The notes beneath the pieces are model-generated. The model searched no databases. It was not told where the DNA came from and saw nothing but the letters and a program-made list of their open reading frames with translations. A stretch of DNA of 64,000 bases from Paracyclopina nana (lineage: Eukaryota; Arthropoda; Copepoda; Cyclopoida; Cyclopettidae): contig JAGUCH010000001.1 in assembly GCA_019096065.1 (NCBI GenBank), forward strand, positions 6,324,001 to 6,388,000, in the 5' to 3' direction. Made by a program: the position numbers and the translations under genes. Below, in pieces: positions 23,046 to 43,800 of this stretch. Position 1 is the stretch's first letter. Each line of letters begins with the position of its first letter.

Positions 23046-23193
23046 AAAAAGGGTCAATTTTAAGACTATTTATAAGTAAACTCTCAAAGTTTATTTCAAT
23101 TTCAGTGCCAAACTGGTTACTTCTGAATCAATATGTATAAAACACAAAACTCAAAACTTGCAGAGTTAATACATAAAAGATACAGCTGAAATA

Positions 23194-23338
23194 GGCTCAT
23201 TATCTTCCGCGTCTTTGATCGTAGCATGGTTGCGGTTGTTATCGGTTCTTATTTACTGACGAGGTTGCGATGTCAGTAAATAAGAAGCAATAACAACCGT
23301 AACCAAGCCACGATCAAAGACGTGGAAGATAATGAGCC
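23194..23338. mobile_element. MITE family B copy
   Basis: A 145-bp palindrome with the GGCTCATTATCTTCCGCG end and its inverse. AATA is found on both sides (23190-23193 and 23339-23342). It is nearly identical to the copy in the Xsc intron. Confidence 0.85.
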
Positions 23339-23600
23339 AATATCAATGTTTTCAGAATTTTGCCCTAAATTTGTTAGCTCAATTCCTGGTTCAACTAGTT
23401 GAGAAGCCCTTCTTAAGTGGTTTGATAACAAAACTCCGTTGCCTTATGACAATTTTATACTTTCCGAAAATCAACTTTGCACATGAACGGGATATTAGAC
23501 CACCAACCAACATTGATCTTAAGGTACTGGACCACTTGACAGGATTTCCCTTTTTGAGGGGCTGTATCACCACTAGCTGATTTTTAATGATACTGGCTGT

Positions 23601-23731
23601 TAAGGAATCGGAACGCAAAATTCCTTTGTGCAAAGAAGTTCTCAGTTCATAAACTAACTGCGTATAGTTGTCATTTTGTATGGTTTTGTCATAATGCATT
23701 CCTTGATGAACAGTAGATGAACAGTATGTTA
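23601..23731. repeat. dispersed repeat F, copy 1
   Basis: This about 130-bp block starts TAAGGAATCGGAACGCAAAA, runs through GTTGTCATTTTGTATGG and ends near AGATGAACAGTAT. A second copy is at 29311-29447. No terminal inverted repeats were obvious. Confidence 0.65.
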
Positions 23732-23740
23732 GCCTACTAA

Positions 23741-24151
23741 GGCCTGGATCAGCTGGTTATTTCGCCGCAATTTTGAGCGCCGTAATTGCGATGCAATTGT
23801 CAACATAACAGCGATCAGCTGGTAATTGTAAACCAATTTTTGCTATGTGCAAAAATTACTTCTTTAGCAAGTTTAAAGTAAAACTTTAAGACCAAAATTG
23901 GAAATCGGATCATTAGAGCTTGAATTACCAAAAACAGCCTCTATTATGATAAGTAAGGCCAAAAATTCGGCCAACTGAAATTACAAAGGTTTGGTTGACT
24001 TTATTCTTAAAGTTCCGCCGCTGCTTTGCTCACCGAAATTGCACTGCAATTATCTTTTGTAGCTGATCCACTTAAATTGCAGCGCAATTACAAACAGCAG
24101 CTGAAATTATGACCGAAATTGCGCTGCAATCAGGACCAGCTGATCCAGGCC
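23741..24151. mobile_element. PIF/Harbinger-like MITE with TAA duplication
   Basis: The ends are GGCCTGGATCAGCTGG and CAGCTGATCCAGGCC, flanked by TAA on both sides (23738-23740 and 24152-24154). This matches the TWA target preference known for PIF/Harbinger elements. The interior repeats ATTGCGNTGCAATT in both orientations. No coding capacity. Confidence 0.78.
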
Positions 24152-24819
24152 TAAGGAAAAATTTTCCTAACGTTTAAAAAAATTTGTGTTTTACCAATGC
24201 CTCGTATTGCAGTACTGATCACTTTCAGTAACTTTTCATTGCTGCAATTAGACCATTTTAGCCACCTCTGTAGGCCAAAGTTTGAAGTTTTTTGATTAAT
24301 CAGAAGGACGATAGCTTAAAAGCATTTCATTTAATGATGCCGTAAGATTTTAAGGAAACGTACTATATATGTCAACACCCTACAAGTTAATTCAACAACA
24401 ATACCTACAGGTAAACAAGCTAATAGGACGAGGCCTTGTTTATCTCAGGCCCCCGTCAAATGCTAGGCTTTGCCTTTGGGCAAGTAAGCAGAACCTTTTC
24501 CTTCGCGAGTGAGGAGATTGGCTAATGGCTCAATTTTTCATGAGCATCAAAGGCCCAATTTTGCCGAAAAAGGGCCAGAAGCGAAAAAAAACTCACATTC
24601 TTTTGTATTTTTCTTGCTCTTCTCCGCTCACAGATGGCCTCGTCTCTTGCAAAGAATACAAAAGATCCTCCATTGTTATAGCATCGTCTCCTTCTTCTTT
24701 CTCAGCTATTTTGCCGCAATAAGAAAGATTCTGCAATAGGGAGAAAAGTTTGAATATGGCTGATTATTGTTTACCTTCCATCCTTCATATGAATCCCGTT
24801 TAAAAAAAGTAGATACTTT

Positions 24820-25128
24820 GGCTCAATATCTTCTGCGTCTTTGATCGTGGCATGGTTGCGGTTGTCATCGCAACCTCGTCAGTAAAAAAGAACCGATCAC
24901 AACCGCAACCTAGGGTACTAGAAATCCCTTTACTACGTTATAGGGTAACATACAGAGGCAACAGCTGACCCCATTTGGAACAGTTCATGGGGGATTTTTA
25001 CAAAGTAAAGTGTTCCAAATTAGTATAGCTGATTTTCTCTATGGGTTACCCTATAACGTAGTGCTACGAAGTCGCGGAGGAATTTCTAGAACCCTGCCAC
25101 AACCTGCTACGATCAAAGACGCAGAATA
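24820..25128. mobile_element. MITE family B copy split by a later insertion
   Basis: The left arm GGCTCAATATCTTCTGCG and core run to 24911. The right arm GCTACGATCAAAGACGC resumes at about 25106. Between them lies an unrelated inverted-repeat element. The core is also shortened relative to full copies. Confidence 0.7.
24912..25099. mobile_element. inverted-repeat element nested in a family B MITE
   Basis: The left end AGGGTACTAGAAATCC pairs with the right end GGAATTTCTAGAACCCT. Further in, ACGTTATAGGGTAAC pairs with GTTACCCTATAACGT. CAACCT occurs at both borders (24906-24911 and 25100-25105), probably the target duplication. Confidence 0.65.
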
Positions 25129-27284
25129 CCTAGGTTATTTAAATAGCTGTCCCAAGGTAGCAATGAAAATACCTGTTTTCGATTGGGCCTAGGGTAGAAC
25201 ACACGTAATCATAGCGCCGTCAAGCCTCAATTTTAGAGCATCAAAGATGATTTTAGTTCACCAAAACTGGTTTACCATTCCTTCTGTTTTAGCATACTTT
25301 AATCAGCTATTGCTTACTGAACTCAGCTTTAGTCAACTGAGATATAAAGAAAGGGTTTATGCTCCATAACTATATTGACAGCTATTTGCGTTTGAAGGAG
25401 AAAAACAATTACCACTATGGAATGGGGGCAATTTTCACGATGCAGGACTATTTTTCTTGACAAATTAGTGTCAACATCTGGATTTGAGTGATGTTACCTG
25501 ATGTAAGGATTAAGGATAAGAGTTAATATCTTCGCTCAACTTCTTGCTCTTTTCTTCATTCTGTTGCTCGAGCCTAAAGTTGGCATGTAGTTTTATGACT
25601 AGCATAGTGAAGGGAATAGTTTTCGGGACTCTTTCACTCAAGGGAAGAATCCATGAAAGATCTTTTAACAACTAATCCTTGCAAAGAAGGCTTTGCCAAA
25701 GACAAATATGCTAGCCCTTTCTCACAAGTAAATGAAGCAACTTTTGCCAGAAAATGAGCTCGAGCAGCAACAGAAAGTGCAAAAGTAGTGTGAGTAAAAA
25801 TGGCTCACTCAATTCGGATACTGCCACTGCGGAGGATGTTCATGCATTGAGCTAAAAAAAACTTCACCAACTTTCTAGGAGCTGCTAAGATTGGGGAAAA
25901 AAAGAATAGCTACTTCTGAATTTCGCTTTCCGTGACTTAAAATACTGTAAGAAGTTGCAGGAGCAATCTTCTACCTCCATAGGCTTTTCTCCATTATTAG
26001 GCTCTTTTTTGCAAACGTCTTAGGGAGAGAGAGAGATAAAGAAAAACAAGGGCAATAGCATTCGCAAGAAAGCAATTTTAAAGCAGTCCATTAAGAATTT
26101 CCTTTGTGCTGAAAAACCGAGAAAAAGGAAACATTTCACTCCTTCCAATTACTTCTAGTATACTTGGCATGTGGCTACAATTTGGCAAAAACGGCCTTGA
26201 AATAAGTGGACTCATGCCCTAAAGAATAATGAGAGCACCAGCTTCCACAACCAAGGACAGCGTGGTGATGAGGAAAAGAGACACAAAAGAGACAATTTGG
26301 GCAAATGCCCCTAAAACTTCTGGGGGAAGATGCATTGGGGTGGAAACAGAAGCAATTTATTAGATCTAAAGCAGAGCCTGTCGTTCCTTAAAAAAAGCTT
26401 GGACAGTCCTTTCTGTAAGCAAGTGTTCCTGCGAAACATCGAAGCTATCAATTTTATGCATGCCACGATATTCGCGAGCGGAGAAAGCCAAGCAAGGGGT
26501 CGTGCTCCAAAGAGAGAGAGAGAAAAAAGAGAAATGGAAAAATGCTGCCGCCTTCTAAGTGAATTATATTAGGACATTCGGATACATATTCATATCAAAT
26601 GAGAAATACATATGCAGCTACTTCGTGGCAGCTAAACTAATAACGTATACATAATACATCCCAAGAGATTCTCGTCCTAGCTGCTTGCCCACATTGTTGC
26701 TTTCGTTTAGGCGCAGCTAGCTACTAGTTATATGGGAGCTCTTTCAAAGGCTTTTATTTCTAGATGCCCAACAAAGGATGATTTATAAGCCAATTTTCGA
26801 GAGTGCTTCTCTCATCACAATTTGTCATCATCAAGAATTTGTGCAGGTACCAATGCTACTTGGATCAATTTCACCACTTCTATGAGCTAGCCAATCAAGC
26901 AAGAGTCAATATTGTAACCTGTTCAGTTTCAAATGCTATGTGCTATCAAAAATGCCAACATGCAGCAGCTTTTACAATGCTTCAAACGGAAAGGATATAC
27001 ACATTGATGAAAAATAGTACACGGCCTCTCAATATTGTTTATCTTTTTGGACCACTTCTACCAAAAGCTATTTTAACAAACGTACCAATCAATGTACCAT
27101 TTTTAGGTCCAGAAGAAGCACTATCAAGCAAAGTTAATACGTCATGCGTGGCTACAATTACTTGACGTTAATCCACCATTAGCATTTTTTGTAACTTTTG
27201 GGCCATTCATGATTTTGCAAAAAAAAACAGTTTAACCTAGAAAGCTTTTTTGCTCTCAAGCATCGTCATCAAGGAAAGAGTTAA
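25129..27284. other. no gene recognised
   Basis: The longest frame is about 120 codons on the plus strand at 26803-27165. It matches no family I recognise and has no flanking exon candidates. Short GA runs occur near 26024 and 26513. Confidence 0.4.
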
Positions 27285-28519
27285 GGGCCACTGACTGGCT
27301 CCCTTGAAGAATCCATTCAGTAGACCCGAGAGCTTTCTGAAAACGTTATGGGCCATTTGGAAGGTCTACCCCTAGGTAGTAACTGTGCCAAAGGGTTTTG
27401 CCCTCGGGCCCCTGGGAGGGGAGATACGGGCCCTCAAAGTTTGGGGAAATTCTTATGTAGTAAAATTTTGGACCCCTCTCACAGCCATATGAATCAACTT
27501 TTATTAGCCCATTTTTTGTCCATTGTTAGGCCCCCTATGGGGGTCTTAGAGAATGGATATTGTAAAACCATCGTTTTTTGAGAGATACGGTGCAAATACC
27601 TGAGCTGAAAATTAAATTTTTATATAAATATAGGGTATGATGAACAACTTTTGCTTTTGTCATAATTTGATGTGATCAACTTAAATGGCACTAATTAAGC
27701 AAACTGTGATGCACTTACTGTAAAAGTTCCCTAGAAAATGGTCCAACAATATGATGACAAAAATAAAAGTTGCTCATCATATCCCATATTTATAATAAAA
27801 TTTCAATTTCAGCGTATTTTTTGCATGTTCATTTAATGAAATCAAAACTTAATGACTATTAACTCAATATTTTCAAAAAAATGAAAAGTCTTTATTAAGG
27901 AAGTACCCCAAGATGCTACCCAAATAAAAAATGACAGAAATAAATATTGTTCATATGACCCTATAATTATAATAAAATTTCATTTTTAGCTGTTATATTC
28001 AAAGTCTGTTAAACAAAGTTATTAGGGCCAAAATTGGCTATTTTTGACAGACAATATCTGCCCTCAAACAAAAAAGTGTACTTTTTTTATTTTTTTATTT
28101 GAAAGTACTAATCTTTGGCTGACTCTATGCAAAAAAAGAAAAAAATTCCACCGGGGGAAGGTTGCTCAATTTTGCTCCAAAGTTACCCCCTAAAAAACAC
28201 ATTTCGGCCCCTGGAGCACAGTGGGCATGCAGGACAACAACTTTTCGTCCATTCTCTAAGACCCCCATAGGGGGCCTAACAATGGACAAAAATGGGCAAA
28301 TAAAAGTTGATTCATATGGCTGTGAGAGGGGTCCAAAGTTTTACTACATAAGGATTTCCCCAAACTTTGAGGGCCCGTATCTCCCCTCCCAGGGGCCCGA
28401 GGGCAAAACCCTTTGGCACAGTTACTACCTAGGGGTAGACCTTCCAAATGGCCCATAACGTTTTCAGAAAGCTCTCGGGTCTACTGAATGGATTCTTCAA
28501 GGGAGCCAGTCAGTAGCCC
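27285..28519. mobile_element. piggyBac-like non-autonomous element flanked by TTAA
   Basis: GGGCCACTGACTGGCTCCC at the left and GGGAGCCAGTCAGTAGCCC at the right are inverted repeats. TTAA is at both borders (27281-27284 and 28520-28523), the signature of piggyBac-type insertion. The inverted repeats extend inward about 270 bp, including a block around GGGCCATTTGGAAGGTCTAC. The 1235-bp interior has no transposase. A looser inner pair (TATGATGAACAACTTTTGC with its inverse) lies near 27635 and 27780. Confidence 0.82.
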
Positions 28520-28523
28520 TTAA

Positions 28524-30137
28524 AATGGTACACGCTATGCTTTGACGATATATTTTCGTCACAGATCAACACAAAAAACTGAAAGCATTACAGCTGCCTG
28601 TTTACAAGCGACATGTGAAAGTTGCCATGAAAAACTGTTTATCGCGAGAAATCTCTTATCCATAAGGCAGGAGAAAAAACTCAATTAAAAGAAGCCGAGC
28701 ATCAAGGAGATCTAGCAATATTGTAATAGGTATGTGGTGGACGCCGAACGTGTCATGTTTCTATGTTGGGCTTACCAATTGATTCGAGCACGGTTGTTTT
28801 CCATGGCTTGTTGCTGGTATCCAGCTCCATTCTTTGGTCTTCGGGTCTAGAATGGCTTTTGTAAGCGTGGTAGAAAAGCTTTTATTGTTTTTGTTGCCAT
28901 TTGTTGCTGGTGTCATTGTTCGGTCTTTGAGACCACCACCGCCATGTTTGCTACTGCTACAAGCTTTCTCTCCTTTTGACAGTGCCACAACCAATTTGTT
29001 TTCCTGTCCCAATTCCATTCTGGGGCCTTCTGATGCCTCGGTTGCTGTTTTTTCTGGCAGAAAAGAAATGAAGGCGATCATTCTTCAGATGAAATGGAAG
29101 TCACTTTTAAAACAATAAATTACTGTTAGGTAATAGCACTGCAGATGCTGAAGGAACAAAAGAACCCTCGTCAAGAGGACAAGGCATTAATAAAATGGAG
29201 TTTAATGCTTTCTTTCATACCAGTCAGTGCGGAGAGGGAGTAGTAAATGGGATGAAAAAGGAAAGACTGGCAGACCAGGCAGCCTTTATGCTCTGTTCAT
29301 CTACAAACTCCTTAAGGAACCGGAACGCGAAATTCCTTTGCGCAAAGGAGTTCTCAGTACATAAACTAGCAGCGAAGAGTTGTCATTCTGCATGGTTTCG
29401 TCATTATGCATTCTCTAAGGAACGGTAGATGAACAGAGTATTAGACCAGTCAGGCAAAGCCAGCCAGTGTGGTGTAAATTACAGTACTCAGTAACTCAGT
29501 TTTTCTCAACAACTCGCCTGGGCTGTGAGAGATATTTGCTCCTAATGTTAAATTCCAATTTAATGCTACACAATTTTCAGAGCATTCGCGATCTCAAAAC
29601 GAGCGACTGAATTAATAATGAAATGGAGCAAGTACATTATCAGTGCAGTAGGGTTTTTGGTACTACACAAGATAATTCCCATTCTCAGCACTACTGAGAA
29701 CGTTAATGTTTGATGAGGAGCGGCATAATTTGGATCAGGCTTGGTGTCTTACGAAGAAGGAATTTTAACTATTCCAAATACGCAGGAGAAGTTCAAAGGA
29801 AACGACTGAAGAATTTCCAATTTCAAGCCTCCCGCCAACTGCTAGTGCAGCTGCCAAAAAGTAAAACCACTTTTTGTAAGTGCATTGCATCGCAGACGAT
29901 CGCTGCATTCTTTGCTTTAATTGCCAAATTGAGCAGGAGAAAATTGGGTTCATGTTATAAATCTTGTCTAGGCCATTTTGCAGGCTCTAAATTGCCGACT
30001 TTTGGCCCAAACTGCTTTTTCAGAATTATTAGGGTGATCATCTAGGCCTCTTCCCCACTCCTTTCCAGCTTGAAATAACATTTATGTGACGAGTTGTGTT
30101 TCTAGCAAATCCTTGCTGGCTGGTTAATTATGATAGC
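28524..30137. other. PEX1 3' flank; last PEX1 exon may be here but was not found
   Basis: PEX1 may need one more exon downstream of 30138, because a good GTAAGC donor lies just before its in-frame stop. I found no stretch here resembling the usual PEX1 C-terminal segment. A 106-codon minus-strand frame at 29081-28761 is Lys/Ser/Thr rich and unrecognised. Repeat F copy 2 is inside this stretch. Confidence 0.4.
29311..29447. repeat. dispersed repeat F, copy 2
   Basis: This matches 23601-23731 through AAGGAACCGGAACGCGAAAT, GTTCTCAGTACATAAACTA and GTTGTCATTCTGCATGG, to AGATGAACAGAGTATTAG. Confidence 0.65.
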
Positions 30138-39713
<9,576 letters not shown>

Positions 39714-40874
39714 TCCGGCTTAAGCAAGGGAATCCTTATCTTTTTCTCATCTTGAAACTTGTTTGTTTTTGTTTGTAGTTCTTCAAACGCTCGCTAGAGG
39801 GCGTCTCTCCGGATTCTCAATTTTTGCTTCAGATTTACTCAGATTTTAGCGTAATGCTCTCAGCAATTGTCAGCAACAAAAAAAAAAGCTTGAAGGTCAA
39901 TGTGACAATGTTGTTGCCAACGATGGTCGGAAACGATCAATGTGGTCGTTTTTGAGCTGATTTAGCAGGAAAAATTGTGGTCGCAAAAGTGGTCGTTTTT
40001 GCGAAAAAAGTGGTCGGAAGCCAAAAAATCCGTTGGCAACACTGTCGAAGGTCCAGAAGGTCCTTGTCAACCTACAACCAACTGATGAAAATTACGAATC
40101 CACAAATATCGGAGCAATCGTTAGCTACATCAAAAGTCTGTATTTATTTTTCACAGAACGATATAATAATAACGGCAAAACGATGATCATGATTATGATG
40201 CTGAGCGAAAGACGAATGTTTCTACACTCCTGCTCGGTCGACCACCGCTGCGGGGGGAAGGGTCAAAATTTGTGCAATTGCGAATCTGTAGAAGAATGAA
40301 CGAATGACAACTTGCTTGCGCTGTGCGAAATTCCTTAGTTAACAAACTTGCGTCATTCAATGTATAAGAGAGATCAGAAACAACCACAGCTTTTCTCAAA
40401 AGGTTTTTTTTCTTGGAATGGTCAAGAAGGAATACATTGCATATTGCCCAATAATTCTTTCTTTTCGCCGAAACAGTTCTTTAAAGTAGTTTGATGACCT
40501 GGGTCAAGGTTAGTTTGTGTGCTTTCTTTTCCACGAGCAACTCTTTTTAGCAGCTTTATCACATAAAAGAAGAGTTTTGATAATAGATGATGATAGAATG
40601 GGATGTTGATGATAAGTTGTGGTGTCTTTTGCTGGAGGTGGGAGTCTCCTTTTTCACTTTCTTTCTTTGCTGGGGCTTTTTTTGCCTAGTTTCATAACAC
40701 AACTGATTTTAGGCCCACCCACTTATTCACGGGAGTGTAACGGACAAATAGATTTTGGCCTTGCTTTTTGTGCAGATTGTTACTGCTGTACATTTGGGGG
40801 TTCCATAGGAAGCTGTCGTTTCATCACATCATTCCGACCACAACCTGTATAATCACGCCTTTCTCGCGCGTCGT

Positions 40875-43800
40875 TTAAACATTTTTCAGGTGCTCTTCAG
40901 TTGCCGGGTCGGCCAGTTGTTGGTCCATAGCGCCATTGTCCGAAAGAAGCCTGCATAACAATACTGGATAAGTATGTATGAATCAAATACCATGGTGCTG
41001 CTCCATGATACCTTATCATGGTGTCATCGAGCTTTCCTAGGCCTTCCTTGAAGTCTTCAGCCGAGAAGCAGTCAAAGTCGTTCGACATTCCAATCATTGT
41101 TTGGAACGCCTGATCTGAGCCGTCGTCAGCTACAGGCACAATCAAATAGAGAATCAGAGATTGAGGAAAACCAATATTTTGCCATGTGTATCTACCTCCT
41201 GTAAGAATGATGTCAGGTATGCTTGAGGGAGTCTGTGGATTAGGCGAGTTGACATGATTGGAATATTGGGTCATGCTGTTCTGCTGCTGCTGGTTGCTGA
41301 ACATGTCCACGAAGTCGTTTATAGGCTGAAAAAGAGCAGATCTTGCGTAACAAAACACTGGAAGGACGATTTGGAAGGGAACACGACGACGAGTGCTTTT
41401 CAACAAGACATGTTAAAAATACCTGATGATGCGAGTACCCACTGGATTGAGGAATGTACATCCCTTGCTCTGCTGAGGAGTTCTCAAGCTACAACAAATT
41501 GATCGAAATAAAATTAAGCAAAATAGAGCAAAAAGAAGCAACCAAATAAGTCCAATTTACCAGCCAATAATAAAATCAATGTTTTTTAAAGTTTGGTAGT
41601 AGTAAATGCCTATGGCCTTCGAGTATAGAAAACACGAACAATCAGAATTTGTAGTAGAATCATGCAGAAAAAGGATACTTTTTAAAGGAGTAGTAATATA
41701 ACAATAATAAGGGATGATGTATGCGCTTAAGAGTATAGCGGGCCAAACTCAAAAGGGCAAAATTGTTGCAACTTGAACTAGTTGAAGAGAAAGCTATTTC
41801 AAAAATCCACGCACCACAGACAGTTTTTGAACATCTTTTGTGAGGTCCATGTAATGCTGATAATTTTGTCCAGCCATCACCATGGCATCTGAATAGATTG
41901 GAGCACTGCTTCCAAGAGACCCACATCCTGGCGAATGAGGACTACCAATCATGTCGATTGGGCTTGTGCTTCGGCCCATGGGACTTCCCTAGAGGCATTT
42001 ATTTCGGTGAGCAAGTTTAGTTCCCAGTGTCACATTAAAAAAAAGAAAGCCCATCTTACGTGCATCCCTGGCGAGGCAGGTGGGGGGATAGATTGCGGAT
42101 TTCTGTAATTGGACATTGATGACGAGAGTTCTCCAGGCTGCTGTAAGATGTATGAGATAAGTTAGTTGCAGCAAAGTAAGTTAATCAATTATAAGGCTTA
42201 CATTATTCCGGTTTTGGCTAGTGTCGTTACTTTGCTGCTGAGACGACATTCCCAAATGGGAATTGGCGCTGTACATCAAGTTCCTTGATTGTTGTTGTTG
42301 CTGATCAACAGCAATGCCCTGAAATCATTCATAAACCATGAAAAGCAAATTCTAAAAAAAATGGCTCACGTGATATTTAAGGCTGCGAGATGCTTTGATT
42401 TTGCCAAATATTAATTTTTTTCTTCAACAATAGCCAAAAATACAAGCTTATGCAATAGCTTCAAAAAGCACACTTGTGGAAAAAAGTGATGGCAATTTGT
42501 CGATTCTTTTTTAGGGCAATAAATAGTATTGCTCCACCACCATCGTTTTGAAAAGATAGCTGTGCATGCTCTAAAACATTTAAACATGAACCTTATTCAA
42601 GTGCAACAAGTTGCGAATGGTACTATCACATAAAGAAGAAGCCACTGGTTGAACGTTTTTGGCTTGCTCGTCATTATCAGACACAAGGGACATGGGAATC
42701 GACAGGATCTTGCTGATCTCGTTATCACTCAGACGAACAATTGACGTCGATCCACCAGAAGTCGCTGACAAGCTCTGCAACAAAAATGGCTTACGATCAG
42801 CATGCAATTTTTCCTACAATCTGATCATCAATGCCCCCCATTTGGGTCTTAGTACAGATTTTAGAAAACGGACACAATTACACAGATTTTTCGTGGTGAC
42901 TATTGCGAGGTTTTTCTCCCCATTTGTCACTCCTTAGAAATCAGAAAGTCAGGACTACTACACATGATTTGGCAAACAATGAAACAGCAACATGTGACAT
43001 TTTCAGGTATTTTGCTCTAAATACCAGGAGAGGACACAAGTACTCCGCGGTCAAAACAAACTTTTTCCGGTCGTTGTTAATCGATGGCAATAATTTATCG
43101 ATTGTTAAAAAGCACAGTTAATTGCACTTAAAAAAAGCAGCACAACAGTTCGAACAATTACATTGAATGGCGACAAGTGAAGACTTGCCTGATGTCTGAA
43201 ATGTCGAGGTTGCGGGTAATGGTCGTAACCAACATTGACGGGTAGGCTCTATAGAGGGTAATAAAAAGCAAGCAAATAATAGAAAGACCAAGTTAAACAA
43301 GAACTAGGTTTTGTGTGTACAAAGTGCTTCAGTAACCTCGAAATTAAATTTGCTAAAACAACACTGCAGCTCCTGGCACAAATGCCATGAGCCTTGATGG
43401 AACAAGGTAAAAACTGAATCGTTATTTTGACGATCGCTCGCACCACAAAAGCCGTAAAACGTCAAGGGGTGGCACTACAGTAAAAACTATATATAAGACT
43501 CAAGCCTCAACAAACTCTTACTGATGCCGGGCTATTGAAACGGTTGCTGAGTGAAGCTGACCCATTAGTGGGAGTCTTGGGGCTGGCGGGGCTACTGTGA
43601 TGCCCCCCAGGGCTCCAGGAATAGGTGGGGCTTCCCTGACAACCATTTGGACTCGACTGAAAATCACCCAATTTTGTATACACGTTTTTTAGCATTTTGA
43701 GCGGTTGCCATGCATCCTTCTGTGCTATGTGGGCTGAAAAACGCGAGCCAACAATTCCGATCATGGAACCTACCGAGCTATAGGGAGATCCCTGGTCATC

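Noticed and set aside
26803..27165. 120-codon plus-strand frame
   Set aside because: No motif recognised and no neighbouring exon. Kept only as a note in the unannotated stretch.
28162..28458. 98-codon frame with mirror frames at 27348-27581 and 28256-28456
   Set aside because: These are the two inverted ends of the TTAA element read in different directions, not genes.
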